Source: Bacteriovoracaceae bacterium
GTDB taxonomy: Bacteria; Bdellovibrionota; Bacteriovoracia; Bacteriovoracales; Bacteriovoracaceae
DNA length: 64,000 nt
Direction: 5' to 3'
Assembly (NCBI GenBank): GCA_024711325.1
Contig: JANJTC010000002.1
Coordinates: forward strand, 248,001 to 312,000
Shown in pieces: positions 15,929 to 24,833 of the stretch. Each line of letters opens with the position of its first letter. The stretch's first letter is position 1. The notes below the pieces were generated by a model, which searched no databases, was not told the origin of the DNA, and saw only the letters and a program-made list of their open reading frames with translations. The translations under genes were made by a program, and so were the position numbers.

Positions 15929-16555
15929 ATGAAAAAACCATTACTTCGCGGTCATATCCACCAAGAATCATTCTTTCTGGCCTTAGGTGCTTGTGCAATG
16001 TTGGTTGCTAAAGCGACCACTTCCATGTCTTTTATTGCAAGTCTTGTCTATTCAACATGTCTTGTAATGTTATTTGGAATCAGTGCCGTTTATCACCGTC
16101 CCAATTGGAGTGTCAGAAAACGTGCCATTATGAGACGCATAGATCATTCTGCCATTTACCTTTTAATTGCCGGATGCTTCACACCTTTATGTTTGCTTGC
16201 ATTACCTGAAGCAACTGGGATTCAACTTTTAAAAATTGTTTATGTCGCCGTGACTTTTGGAATCGTGAAAAGTATTTTTTGGGTCAAGGCCCCTAAATGG
16301 TTATCTGGTTTATTGTATACGGGAGTTGCAGCACTTTTTATGCCCTACATTTCAGAGTTTAATCAAGGTTTAGGTTTTACTAATATGATCCTTATCTGGT
16401 TAGGTTGTATTATTTATTTCATTGGCGGTATTTTTTATACTTTTAAACGCCCAAACTTTTTCCCCGATATCTTTGGTCATCATGAACTTTTCCATTTCTT
16501 CACAGTCATTGGGGCCATACTTCATTTTATTGTGATGTATCGTTTAATTTCCTAA
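15929..16555 (+). CDS. HlyIII/PAQR-family membrane protein
   Basis: 208 aa, about seven membrane helices. Family markers are SAVYHRPNW and RRIDHSAIYLLIAGCFTP near the N-terminus and HHELFHFFTVIGAILHF near the C-terminus, whose Ser/His/Asp residues are the proposed metal site of the CREST superfamily. Some HlyIII-type proteins affect membrane lipids; haemolysis is not implied. Its TAA stop overlaps the next ATG (TAATG), so it is coupled to the thioesterase-like gene. Confidence 0.85.
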   Translation: MKKPLLRGHIHQESFFLALGACAMLVAKATTSMSFIASLVYSTCLVMLFGISAVYHRPNWSVRKRAIMRRIDHSAIYLLIAGCFTPLCLLALPEATGIQLLKIVYVAVTFGIVKSIFWVKAPKWLSGLLYTGVAALFMPYISEFNQGLGFTNMILIWLGCIIYFIGGIFYTFKRPNFFPDIFGHHELFHFFTVIGAILHFIVMYRLIS

Positions 16556-17001
16556 TGAACGAAAACCTGAGAGATTATCTTTACAGTCAGATCCCTTTAT
16601 CAAAGGCCATGAGTGTTGAGATCAAGCAGGCGGATCTCTCAGGAGTCGAAGTTACCGCCCCATTGGCCCCTAATAGTAACCATATGGATACTGCTTTTGG
16701 GGGAAGCCTTGGAACCCTGCTTATTCTTTCCGGTTACGCTTATTTGTTTCATCGTTTACAAATGAGTGGAATTCAATGTCATGTACTCATTAAAGAAAGT
16801 AAAACCAATTACCTTTTACCTGTTAAAGAAGATCTACGAGCCATATGCGTCGCACCTCAAGAAGAGGACTATGCAAAATTCTTGGGTATTTTGCAAAGAC
16901 GTGGCATTGCAAGAATTATTTTGACTGCGTATATTGAAACCTCTGAAGGCCGGGCCTGTCTTTTTTCGGGTGAATTCATAGCACAAAAAGCGCAGCGATA
17001 G
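16555..17001 (+). CDS. YiiD_C-type hotdog thioesterase-like protein
   Basis: 148 aa, single hotdog domain. ANHMDTAFGGSLGTLLILSGYA-type elements (I read NSNHMDTAFGGSLGTLL) and IKESKTNYLLPV match the C-terminal thioesterase domain of YiiD. It lacks the acetyltransferase half found in E. coli YiiD. Likely acts on an acyl-CoA or acyl-ACP in the cytoplasm, substrate unknown. Its start codon overlaps the stop of the HlyIII-like gene by one base. Confidence 0.78.
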   Translation: MNENLRDYLYSQIPLSKAMSVEIKQADLSGVEVTAPLAPNSNHMDTAFGGSLGTLLILSGYAYLFHRLQMSGIQCHVLIKESKTNYLLPVKEDLRAICVAPQEEDYAKFLGILQRRGIARIILTAYIETSEGRACLFSGEFIAQKAQR

Positions 17002-17052
17002 GCCATCTGCTCCTTCTTAAAATATGATATTCCAGATTAGCTCTGGAGGTTC

Positions 17053-17856
17053 ATGATGAGGAAATCTTTTTTTCTTAGCTTCGTCTTCTGCTTCATATTT
17101 TTTTTCCAAAGTTGCTCCAGCCTAAATCCTGATGAGTCCGATATCAATGCTATGGCCTTGAAGGCCTACAATGAAGTTAAAACTCAGGCAAAGATTTCCC
17201 AGAACGCTGAATGGACAGCTATGTTGAATCGGGTAGCTCCTCGCATAGCCAAAGCATCTGGCAAAAACTTTGATTGGGAATGGATGCTCATTGAAAGTCC
17301 AGAAGTGAATGCCTGGTGTATGCCAGGAGGGAAAATGGCCGTCTATACTGGAATCATGCCTGTGCTTAAAACCGAAGCCGCATTGGCGGCCGTCCTGGGT
17401 CACGAGGTTGCTCACGCAACTAAAAAGCATGGTAAACAAAGTTATGCCCGGGCCATAAAAGGGAACTTAGCGGGACTAGTGATTGGGGCCACAACTTCAA
17501 TTGGTGGACAGCTTTTATGTAAATCTGAATCATGTCGACTCCTTACAGGGCTTGGAGGGGCAGCAGCTGGTTTTGCCATCGCGTTCTTTGATCGAAAATT
17601 TTCTCGAGGAAATGAAACTGAGGCTGATCATTTTGGGCAAGAGTATATGGCCCGTGCCGGCTATGACCCTGCAGAGGCGATCAAGCTTTGGGAAAGGATG
17701 GGGGCGGCCAGTGGCGGGAAGGCCCCGCCAGAATTTATCTCAACCCATCCCTCAGATGTTACTCGTAAACAGAACCTGACCAAGTGGTTACCCGAAGCGC
17801 GGAAGATCTACTCTAAAGCGCCAGAACAACATGGATTGGGTCAGGAGATTAAGTAA
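17053..17856 (+). CDS. Lipoprotein M48-family metalloprotease
   Basis: 267 aa. The signal ends in a lipobox (FFQSCSS; Cys at about 21), so the protein is lipid-anchored. The zinc site is HEVAHATKKH (HExxH) with the third ligand in ETEADHFG, the M48 layout. STHPSDVTRK follows, as in LoiP/YcaL and BepA-like proteases. It degrades or checks envelope proteins, for example during outer-membrane protein assembly. GGAGG lies 5 nt before the ATG. The gene is single; the next gene starts 70 nt later. Confidence 0.92.
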   Translation: MMRKSFFLSFVFCFIFFFQSCSSLNPDESDINAMALKAYNEVKTQAKISQNAEWTAMLNRVAPRIAKASGKNFDWEWMLIESPEVNAWCMPGGKMAVYTGIMPVLKTEAALAAVLGHEVAHATKKHGKQSYARAIKGNLAGLVIGATTSIGGQLLCKSESCRLLTGLGGAAAGFAIAFFDRKFSRGNETEADHFGQEYMARAGYDPAEAIKLWERMGAASGGKAPPEFISTHPSDVTRKQNLTKWLPEARKIYSKAPEQHGLGQEIK

Positions 17857-17926
17857 TAAGCTGACCGATATCACTAAATTTAAACCACAATGAACCGATA
17901 AGTTCCTAAGAACTTTGAGGTTATTA

Positions 17927-18427
17927 ATGGTTTTGAGATTTTTCCTCTATTTCAACTTAAGTCTTTTCAGTTACAGTCTTTGTTATGCTGACGGCTTCAA
18001 TAACGAGTGGAGCCTCACTAGCAACATTGATGGTGTTAAAGTCTGGATGCTCAGATCCAATTCAGATGTTACAGGGTCCTGGCAGGAGATTGCAGGAAAA
18101 AAATCAATCGATTGGTCCGCCGCAGGTCAAAAAAATTTCTTCCAATCCTTTGAAACAAAAAAAAGGAAAATGCTCTCCTTCGTTGGAATTTCTAAATGGA
18201 GAGCAGATCATTATGAGTGGACCAAAAATTCACAGTGGCATGAATTAAATGTTAAGGGTCACTATCAGGATTCTTCAGGTCAGGAAATCGTTTTCAAAGA
18301 AGTTCATCTCTTCCATCCGGATAAAACAATTCAAATCCTTCACACCAGACCAGCTTCTCTAAAAAATGGAGAAGAATTTTCAAAGCAGTTCTTTAGTTTT
18401 ATCAAACCGGAAGTCATTATTAAATGA
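17927..18427 (+). CDS. Exported protein of unknown function
   Basis: About 166 aa. A Sec signal (MVLRFFLYFNLSLFSYSLCYA) precedes a beta-rich domain with NIDGVKVWML, GKKSIDWSAAGQ and HYQDSSGQEIVF. No family recognised; the size and alternation of strands recall START-like or lipocalin-like folds, which is only a guess. I chose ATG at 17927 because GAGG lies 7 nt upstream; the TTG at 17915 overlaps that site. It overlaps the next gene by 4 nt (ATGA), so both are coupled. Confidence 0.6.
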   Translation: MVLRFFLYFNLSLFSYSLCYADGFNNEWSLTSNIDGVKVWMLRSNSDVTGSWQEIAGKKSIDWSAAGQKNFFQSFETKKRKMLSFVGISKWRADHYEWTKNSQWHELNVKGHYQDSSGQEIVFKEVHLFHPDKTIQILHTRPASLKNGEEFSKQFFSFIKPEVIIK

Positions 18428-19899
18428 AACAAGTCATAGGCCTTCTGCTCATTTCTGTTTTTTTATTGAATAGTCGTGTTTGGGCCGATGATTTTACTCT
18501 ACAGCCGACTCTACATTCCTATCAGGAGATTTGTATCAGTCAGGGCATACAGCCTTTAACCAGTTCGTTAACTGATATGTGTAAAATTGTGACTCAGAAT
18601 GAACTTTGTAAAGATGTCCCTCGAAGCGATCTGTTAAAGTGTGAAGCTTTGGAGAAAAACAGTCAGCTTGACGCTTGGGAGTTTATAAAAGGTTGCTCTA
18701 AAGGTGCTTTTGATTCAGTCAAAGAAACACTCGTGTTTCTTTGGGACATTATGCAATTGGCATGGGATGGAGAAAAACGGGGTGAGGCCATAGAACAGGC
18801 TTCGGAGTATATGGGCATGGCCAAGCTCTATCTCCATACCGAATATCAAAAGGCACTTACTAAGAGCAGTCCTCCGATGAAAGAAACCAAGGCGCTCCTT
18901 TCCATGGGAGGTGCCATTGCAAGTATGCTTATGAATAAAATTTCGGATATGGTTTCCCAAGAATATAAAGAATTTGGATGCCTTAACTTTGAAGCTAAAT
19001 CCAAGTATATGTGTAAGATCATGGGGGATATTTTCCTTCCGCCGGCGGGAGTTGTGGCCTTAATTAAATATGGCCCCAAGGCAGTTAAACAATTTCCGAA
19101 TTTAAAATCTGTATTTGTCAGTACAGCAACAAAGAGTGTTTGGGCAAAGTTTCCTAAACTTCAGAAGACTTTAGATCAGATTAAGTTTACGGATGGTAAG
19201 AAAATTCAACATGCGAGAGATATACCTTTTGAACTCTCAGGAGAATTTCGACCAGTCGGCGGTTATGAAATGATGAAAAGAGCTGATCAACTGGACCCTG
19301 ATATTCAGAAAACTGTCACTGGAGTTTATAATGCTTTAGGAGATAAGGTCGTTTTAGAAAGTTACTTTAAAAAATTATTCCAAGAGAGCGCAGAATGGAT
19401 GGCGCAGAAAGGTCGTCCGGAGGATTTAAAACTTTTAGAAAAAGGTGTAGTCTCTGAACATGCTATTGCCGTTACCCTGGTTAAGCGCTTTAAGGCCAGC
19501 GGGGATAATGGATTTACCACAGTCATGAAGAGTTCCGATAAGTTTTTAAGTTATGGTGGAAAGGCAATTGATTCAAAGGATGTGGCCACCCGGAATGATT
19601 CATTCCGAACTGCCATTCGAACCGGCCCGTTCATTGATCGTTTTTTTAAGGAAGGTTCCCGTGAAAATCATGGTGTGTTTACTCACATGATTCAGAGAGA
19701 TATTGTAAGTGACGTGGTAAAAAAAGGTATGAATGGTTCGCCTAATAAATTTTATGAGTTCTTAGGCTCCAAAAAAGGCGTTAACTGGTGGGCCGACTTA
19801 TTTGATTCAGGAGATAATACTAAAACTTTCACCCGACCAGAGAATATCTCCGGATATGTGCACCATAATCTCACTGATGCTAAATTTAAAGACAGGTAA
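18424..19899 (+). CDS. Large exported protein of unknown function
   Basis: 491 aa. Sec signal (MKQVIGLLLISVFLLNSRVWA), then a Cys-containing region (EICISQG, DMCKIV, ELCKDV, KCEAL), helical segments about 90-190 and a C-terminal domain containing YEMMKRADQLD, FKASGDNGFTTVMKSSDKF and RTAIRTGPFIDRFFKEG. The ending GVNWWADLFDSGDN is unusual. No family recognised. Coupled by overlaps on both sides (ATGA upstream, TAATG downstream), giving a three-gene operon. An effector or envelope role is possible given export and size; I cannot say more. Confidence 0.65.
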   Translation: MKQVIGLLLISVFLLNSRVWADDFTLQPTLHSYQEICISQGIQPLTSSLTDMCKIVTQNELCKDVPRSDLLKCEALEKNSQLDAWEFIKGCSKGAFDSVKETLVFLWDIMQLAWDGEKRGEAIEQASEYMGMAKLYLHTEYQKALTKSSPPMKETKALLSMGGAIASMLMNKISDMVSQEYKEFGCLNFEAKSKYMCKIMGDIFLPPAGVVALIKYGPKAVKQFPNLKSVFVSTATKSVWAKFPKLQKTLDQIKFTDGKKIQHARDIPFELSGEFRPVGGYEMMKRADQLDPDIQKTVTGVYNALGDKVVLESYFKKLFQESAEWMAQKGRPEDLKLLEKGVVSEHAIAVTLVKRFKASGDNGFTTVMKSSDKFLSYGGKAIDSKDVATRNDSFRTAIRTGPFIDRFFKEGSRENHGVFTHMIQRDIVSDVVKKGMNGSPNKFYEFLGSKKGVNWWADLFDSGDNTKTFTRPENISGYVHHNLTDAKFKDR

Positions 19900-20396
19900 T
19901 GATGAAAGAACCTGATCGTCTCATTCCATCCTGGATACTACCTGAGTATGTCTTCATTCCGGGAGTTAACCCTCATCCTAAAAAAGAGGGGGGACACATG
20001 GAGGGGCAAGTTGACCCTAAGGCACTACCTCTTGATATCAATCATCCCGAAGAATCAGATTTTTTAAGATATGCCCTGGATCTCTTCAACTATGAATATT
20101 ATTGGGAGAGTCATGTTTATTTTGAGGCCTTATGGAATGCCCACGCTCGTCAAGGGAGCGTCGCTAATTTTCTTAAGGCCATGATTAAGCTGGGAGCTGC
20201 AGGGGTAAAGTTAAAAATTAATCAAAGGGCAAGTGCCTTGGATCATTTCCTCAGGGCCAAAGAACTTTTCCTGTTGGTTGAAATTAATGAAGGAACGTTA
20301 TTCCTGGGGTTCGATTTAAAAGAAATTATCCGCGAAATTGATTTAGCGTTGAAAGCTGATGCTCCCAGATTGATCATTCAACCGGTTTGGAAATAA
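19899..20396 (+). CDS. DUF309-family protein
   Basis: 165 aa. The core contains FNYEYYWESHVYFEALWNA, which carries the F-N-x-x-x-Y-W-E-x-H pattern of DUF309, followed by FLKAMIKLGAAGVKLKIN. DUF309 proteins are helical and of unknown biochemical activity. An acidic/proline-rich N-terminal 35 residues precedes it. Its ATG overlaps the preceding stop, so it is the last gene of the 17927-20396 operon. The 3' end overlaps the convergent gene at 20343 by 54 nt. Confidence 0.75.
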   Translation: MMKEPDRLIPSWILPEYVFIPGVNPHPKKEGGHMEGQVDPKALPLDINHPEESDFLRYALDLFNYEYYWESHVYFEALWNAHARQGSVANFLKAMIKLGAAGVKLKINQRASALDHFLRAKELFLLVEINEGTLFLGFDLKEIIREIDLALKADAPRLIIQPVWK

Positions 20397-21353
20397 ATCA
20401 TTTAAAATAAATTCGGAAACCTGGTGAAGTTGAGTCTTCTTTAACCGTTGCTCAAAGAGCACGGGATTGTTTCCTGTTAGCTTAAGCTCATTTAAGATGA
20501 CAGTTTGATCAAAAAGAATTCGTTTTTTTAAGTCTAATGAGGTCTTTTGACATTTTTTTTGTCGGCACCATTTATAAAAAGAAAGATTTTTTTGACCATT
20601 GAAGGGAATGAAACGCATCTTATCCAGAATACCCATACCTGTTATAAGTTTAATTTCTGGAACTGCATACATCGTGGTTTGCAGATAGGTTTGTTCGAAG
20701 GACACAAAATTGGTGATGAAATCTTCCTGTGTGAAAGCATTGAATGCGGTCTTTAAATGTTTTACTGCTTCGATTTGTTCTTCCTCAGGGACCTGATCTT
20801 TCAAAAGATCTTGTACAAAAGTTTTTCCACATAGAGTGGCGGCCGCCATGCTCCAGGAAAGATTTTTATAAAGTTCAAAACTATGTGACATCAAAATACC
20901 AGAGACCATGAGAGGAAGTATTCGAATTGACGCTCCAAGAATCATACCTGAGATTAAAGTTTGATCCTCCCGACTTAAGGGAAGATCATGAAATCGTTGC
21001 CAATAATGAAAACGAACCAGCCGGCCTAGATGATGAGAAGCATTAGCATAAACATAACTCATGGCCAGGATCTCTTCTTTTGAAATCCGACTGAGTCCCA
21101 AATAACTAAGTGTGACTAATTGATTCTTAAAAACATCATGTTCAATCCCATCCAGGGCTGCTTGTTCCAGCAGTTCATCAATGTGAGATGACATGAGTTC
21201 TTGCCAGAAGGTGCTTTTCATTGCCTGAGGTGAACGACACAACTCTTGATGACTTTGATTATCTGAATAAAAAATCTCAGGCAAAATATCTGTTCTGGCA
21301 ATGAGCTTGGGTGATATTAGAATAAAGATCAAGAGTGTAAAGAGATACTTCAT
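20343..21353 (-). CDS. Exported helical protein of unknown function
   Basis: 336 aa. Sec signal (MKYLFTLLIFILISPKLIA), then an almost entirely helical chain with SHHLGRLVRFHYWQRFHDLP and a central hydrophobic stretch (ILPLMVSGILMSHSFEL) that may be a membrane-associated helix. Three Cys are near the middle and end (TLCGK, YKWCRQKKC). No family recognised. Convergent and overlapping with the DUF309 gene; the start codon has no clear ribosome site, so the start is uncertain. Confidence 0.55.
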   Translation of the reverse strand: MKYLFTLLIFILISPKLIARTDILPEIFYSDNQSHQELCRSPQAMKSTFWQELMSSHIDELLEQAALDGIEHDVFKNQLVTLSYLGLSRISKEEILAMSYVYANASHHLGRLVRFHYWQRFHDLPLSREDQTLISGMILGASIRILPLMVSGILMSHSFELYKNLSWSMAAATLCGKTFVQDLLKDQVPEEEQIEAVKHLKTAFNAFTQEDFITNFVSFEQTYLQTTMYAVPEIKLITGMGILDKMRFIPFNGQKNLSFYKWCRQKKCQKTSLDLKKRILFDQTVILNELKLTGNNPVLFEQRLKKTQLHQVSEFILNDLFPNRLNDQSGSISFQR

Positions 21354-21396
21354 TTTTTAATTAGAACATGACAAATTCGAGTTAGCAAAAACATCA

Positions 21397-22296
21397 TCAA
21401 AAATACTTTTCAAGTCTGGGGGCAATATAATCAATGAATTTTCTGATTTTTGGAGGAATTTCTTTTTGCTGTGGGATGAGAATCTGTATAGGAAGACCTT
21501 CAACCTTCCAGTCTTTAGTTACTTGTACTAATTCACCACTTTCTAAAAACCTTTTGACCATAAATACGGGTAAAAGAGCGACGCCTGTTCCTCTTAAGAC
21601 CATAGATCTTAAAACAAAGAAATTGTTACTGCCAAAGCGGGGAATAAACTTAAACTTTAGTTTCTCCTTCCCATTGGTGATTTTAACAAAGTGAGTTTTT
21701 AAATCAAATGCTTCAAAGGCCAGGAAAGGAATTTTTTCCAGATCTTTCAGTCTTCGGGGTTGATATTTTTGGAAGAGGAGCGGACTCATGACAAAGATCA
21801 TTTCTATGTGGCCAATTTTTTTTTGGATCATAGTACTGTCTTTAATCCTTCCTATACGAATAGAGATATCAACGGAGTTTTTTACCAGATCAACAATATC
21901 GTTACTCGCATGAACACCAATCTGAATTTTTGGATAGATTTCCATGAATTCATGACAAAGTTGACCCAAAAGTTCTGTCCCAATGTCATCGGGAACGGTG
22001 ACTTTAATCAGCCCGGAAGTTTCATCACTCTCTGAGGCAACTTGTTCAATTGATTTTTTAAGTTCCAGCATAAGCGGCGAGATGCGATTAAAGAGTTCAG
22101 TACCTGCTTGAGTGAGATGAAATTGACGGGTGGTTCGATAAATCAGTTGCAGGCCAAGCTCTTTTTCTAAGGAAGAGATGACTCGACTGATTCTGGATTT
22201 TGGTTGTTTCAGGTTAAGGGCAGCCTTAGAAAAACTACCGGCCAGAACTACTTCCCGAAAGATTCTTAATTTATTGAGGTCAATAGTGTTAGTCAT
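21397..22296 (-). CDS. LysR-family transcriptional regulator
   Basis: 299 aa. N-terminal winged HTH with LNKLRIFREVVLAGSFSKAALNL, here abbreviated to its key part FREVVLAGSFSKAA, and IIYRTTRQ-like wing (LIYRTTRQF). The C-terminal two-lobe effector domain starts around GLIKVTVPDDIG. It is divergent from the DOPA-dioxygenase-like and NmrA-like genes at 22390 and 23259, the usual arrangement for a LysR regulator and its targets. A CCAATATTGG palindrome lies between them. Inducer unknown. Confidence 0.92.
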   Translation of the reverse strand: MTNTIDLNKLRIFREVVLAGSFSKAALNLKQPKSRISRVISSLEKELGLQLIYRTTRQFHLTQAGTELFNRISPLMLELKKSIEQVASESDETSGLIKVTVPDDIGTELLGQLCHEFMEIYPKIQIGVHASNDIVDLVKNSVDISIRIGRIKDSTMIQKKIGHIEMIFVMSPLLFQKYQPRRLKDLEKIPFLAFEAFDLKTHFVKITNGKEKLKFKFIPRFGSNNFFVLRSMVLRGTGVALLPVFMVKRFLESGELVQVTKDWKVEGLPIQILIPQQKEIPPKIRKFIDYIAPRLEKYF

Positions 22297-22313
22297 TCAA
22301 GATCCAGATAGAT

Positions 22314-22332
22314 TGTTGCCAATATTGGAACA
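22314..22332. promoter_or_regulatory. Candidate LysR operator (CCAATATTGG)
   Basis: The 10-bp perfect palindrome CCAATATTGG (22319-22328) is flanked by TGTT and AACA with one extra base on the left. It lies 18-36 nt before the LysR start (22296) and 58-76 nt before the plus-strand start at 22390. This position and dyad symmetry fit autoregulation plus activation of the divergent genes. Confidence 0.4.
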
Positions 22333-22389
22333 CTGATATCTGATTTTGTCTACTTTTAGCATCAATGCCTATGTGGGATACTCATATTT

Positions 22390-23250
22390 ATGAATAGACG
22401 TATTTTTATAGGAAGTCTGGTGGGAGGAGTTATGAGTACCGTCATTTATAATTCAGAGAGGAAAAATAAGAATTTTGTACGAATGCCGACTTTATTTGCT
22501 GGCCATGGCACTCCCATGAATGCCCTCGAAAGTAACAATTTTACAAAGTTTTTAACCACCTTACCAATGAATTTACCCAAACCTTCCGCAATATTAAGTA
22601 TCTCAGCGCATTGGGAAACCAGGGGAACTAAAATTCTTAAATTGGAACATCCGAAAACCATTCATGACTTTGGAGGTTTTCCAGAAGCGCTATATAAAAT
22701 CCAATACCCTGCAAAAGGGTCTTTGGAAATTGCTGATCAGGTTATTGATCTAGCGCGATTACATCAGGTGGAAGCTGATACGAGCTGGGGTCTGGATCAC
22801 GGAACATGGACTCTTTTAAAATATATGTATCCTCAGGCAGATATTCCAGTGCTTCAGTTAAGTCTGAACCAAAATATGAACTTTGAAGATCATTTGAGTC
22901 TTGCCTCCGAACTTAAACCACTTCGAGATCAAGGTGTCCTCATACTAGGTAGTGGAAATATCACTCACAATCTTAGAAGAGTTGTATGGGATGAAGATGC
23001 GATACCTCTGGATTGGGCGTTGGAGTTTGATGAACTGATTAAAAAAGCGCTGATAGAAAGAAACACATCAGTACTTTTGGGGAAAGAGGCAAAGTACAAA
23101 TCTTTGTGGTCTCTGGCCCATCCTTCACTTGAGCATTATCTTCCTCTTTTATATGCCTTTGGGGCCTCAGATGAAAAAGAACAAGTTAAATTTCTTCACG
23201 AGGGGATGCAATTAGGCTCCCTCTCAATGCGTTCCATGATTTTTGGATAG
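22390..23250 (+). CDS. Exported LigB/DODA-type extradiol dioxygenase-like protein
   Basis: 286 aa. The family signature is MPTLFAGHGTPMNAL near residue 33 with AHWETRGTKI, SWGLDHGTW and GSGNITHNLR; His in GHGTP, AHWE and the later HGTW supply the usual metal ligands. The fold is the DOPA 4,5-dioxygenase/YgiD type. Unusually it has about 30 extra N-terminal residues beginning MNRRIFIGSLVGG, which resemble a twin-arginine or membrane signal, so the enzyme may be exported. Substrate is unknown. Downstream partner is the NmrA-like gene 8 nt away. Confidence 0.82.
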   Translation: MNRRIFIGSLVGGVMSTVIYNSERKNKNFVRMPTLFAGHGTPMNALESNNFTKFLTTLPMNLPKPSAILSISAHWETRGTKILKLEHPKTIHDFGGFPEALYKIQYPAKGSLEIADQVIDLARLHQVEADTSWGLDHGTWTLLKYMYPQADIPVLQLSLNQNMNFEDHLSLASELKPLRDQGVLILGSGNITHNLRRVVWDEDAIPLDWALEFDELIKKALIERNTSVLLGKEAKYKSLWSLAHPSLEHYLPLLYAFGASDEKEQVKFLHEGMQLGSLSMRSMIFG

Positions 23251-23258
23251 GAGTATTT

Positions 23259-24125
23259 ATGAAAGATAAAAATTTAATGATTACAGGCGCCGCAGGTCAG
23301 CTAGGTTCTAAAGTTATGGAAATTCTTACTCAGAATTTTCAAGGTAAACTCATTGCAGGTTCCAGACATCCGGAAAAACTTAAAGTCTTCGAAAAATCAG
23401 GTGTTGAGTTACGGGAAATTGATTTTGATCAAATTGATACTCTAGAAAAGGGGTTCCTCAATGTTGATAAACTTCTTATTATCAGTACTGATTCATTGGC
23501 CGTTCCAGGCCTTAGATTAAAACAGCATCTGAATGCTATTCAAGCTGCCAAAGCGGCCGGCGTAAAGCATATTGTTTATACCTCCCTAACCGGGGCTGAA
23601 GCTTCTCCCATATTCTTTTCTCCTGACCATTATGGGACAGAAGAGGCAATAAAAGCTTCTGGTCTCGACTATACGATACTCCGACATAATTGGTATGTAG
23701 AAAATCTTCTTCCCTCCCTAGTTCCGGCCATCCAAGCAGGGAAGATTGAAACTTCAACAGCCGATGGTAAAGTGGCCTTTATCTCCCGTGATGATTGTGC
23801 TCGCATTGATGCATACATAATGATTTCGGATAAATTTAAAAATGTGACTATTGATGTGACAGGAGAGAAAGCCTATTCCTATTCAGAAATCTCCCGATAC
23901 TTATCTGAATGCGTGGGCCACCTAGTTGAGCATAAGAGAGTGAGTAGCTCAGATCTGCGGAATAATCTGGCATCTCAGCAATTTCCCTCTTTTGTCATAG
24001 ATCTTATTTCGACTTACGAAGAAGCAGTTGCAAAGGGTTATCAGGAAAAAACAAATCACTTCGTTCGGGAACTGACAGGGATTGCTCCTAAAAGCCTTTT
24101 TGATTATATAAAAGACATGCGATAA
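23259..24125 (+). CDS. NmrA-like NAD(P)-binding protein (QorB-like)
   Basis: 288 aa. Rossmann fold with MITGAAGQLGSKVMEIL (GxxGxxG), then HIVYTSLTGAEASP and EAIKASGLDYTILRHNWYVENL, the pattern of NmrA/QorB-type atypical short-chain dehydrogenases. It may reduce a quinone or act as a redox sensor. AGGAG precedes the ATG. Shares a transcript with the DODA-like gene and probably the LysR regulator's control. Confidence 0.88.
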   Translation: MKDKNLMITGAAGQLGSKVMEILTQNFQGKLIAGSRHPEKLKVFEKSGVELREIDFDQIDTLEKGFLNVDKLLIISTDSLAVPGLRLKQHLNAIQAAKAAGVKHIVYTSLTGAEASPIFFSPDHYGTEEAIKASGLDYTILRHNWYVENLLPSLVPAIQAGKIETSTADGKVAFISRDDCARIDAYIMISDKFKNVTIDVTGEKAYSYSEISRYLSECVGHLVEHKRVSSSDLRNNLASQQFPSFVIDLISTYEEAVAKGYQEKTNHFVRELTGIAPKSLFDYIKDMR

Positions 24126-24211
24126 CGCTCTCTTTCCTGTCCTGATTGATCCTTTGTATTGGGGCATATGTTTCTGCTATCTTGTCTTTGCCGTATTTAA
24201 AGGAGCTAATC

Positions 24212-24832
24212 ATGAAAGCTAGTATCTCTTCACTTTTTCTTACTCTCTTATTAATGGCCAGCAGTCATGGGGCCGGGTTAAAACTCAAACCTGGTAAATA
24301 TATTATAGATTCTGCTCATACCCGGGTTTCTTTCTTGATTGACCATTTTGTAGTTTCTCAAGTCCAAGGACGTTTCAATGACGTCAAAGGAAGTTATGTA
24401 CTCTCTGAAAAGATGTCTGATTGCAAAATTGATGTGACTATCCCAGTGAGTTCTTTGGATACAGCTGTCCTCAAACGCGATGAGCACTTGAAAAGTGCTG
24501 ATTTCTTTGATGTTTCTAAATATCCAAATATGGCTTTCAAAAGTAAAAAATTTACCGGGAGTTTGGACAATTTTAAAGTTACGGGAGATCTTACGATTAA
24601 GGATGTAACGAAAGAAGTGACATTGAATGGTAAGTACACAGGTTCGGTGAAAGATTCGTGGAATAACATTCGCTCTGCAGTTCGGGCCTCAGGAAAGATT
24701 AATCGTAAAGATTTTAATATCAAATATAATGATATGGTTGAAATCGGACCTGCAGTCGGAGATGAAGTCACGATCAATATTCTATCCGAAGGTATTTATC
24801 AGGATCCTAAAGCGCCCAAGAAGGATGAATAA
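24212..24832 (+). CDS. YceI-family periplasmic lipid-binding protein
   Basis: 206 aa. Start at 24212 is fixed by AAAGGAGC 6 nt upstream; a longer in-frame reading is not supported. Sec signal (LLLMASSHG), then the YceI barrel with KYIIDSAHTRVSFLIDH, SLDTAVLKRDEHLKSADFF, FKSKKFTG and DLTIKDVTKEVTLNGKY. YceI proteins bind isoprenoid-like lipids such as polyprenols or quinones. Ends 2 nt before the convergent VIT1-like gene. Confidence 0.9.
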   Translation: MKASISSLFLTLLLMASSHGAGLKLKPGKYIIDSAHTRVSFLIDHFVVSQVQGRFNDVKGSYVLSEKMSDCKIDVTIPVSSLDTAVLKRDEHLKSADFFDVSKYPNMAFKSKKFTGSLDNFKVTGDLTIKDVTKEVTLNGKYTGSVKDSWNNIRSAVRASGKINRKDFNIKYNDMVEIGPAVGDEVTINILSEGIYQDPKAPKKDE

Positions 24833-24833
24833 C

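Noticed and set aside
24394..24777. Minus-strand frame of 127 codons inside the yceI-like gene
   Set aside because: It is fully opposite a well-supported gene, has no ribosome site and no recognisable domain.
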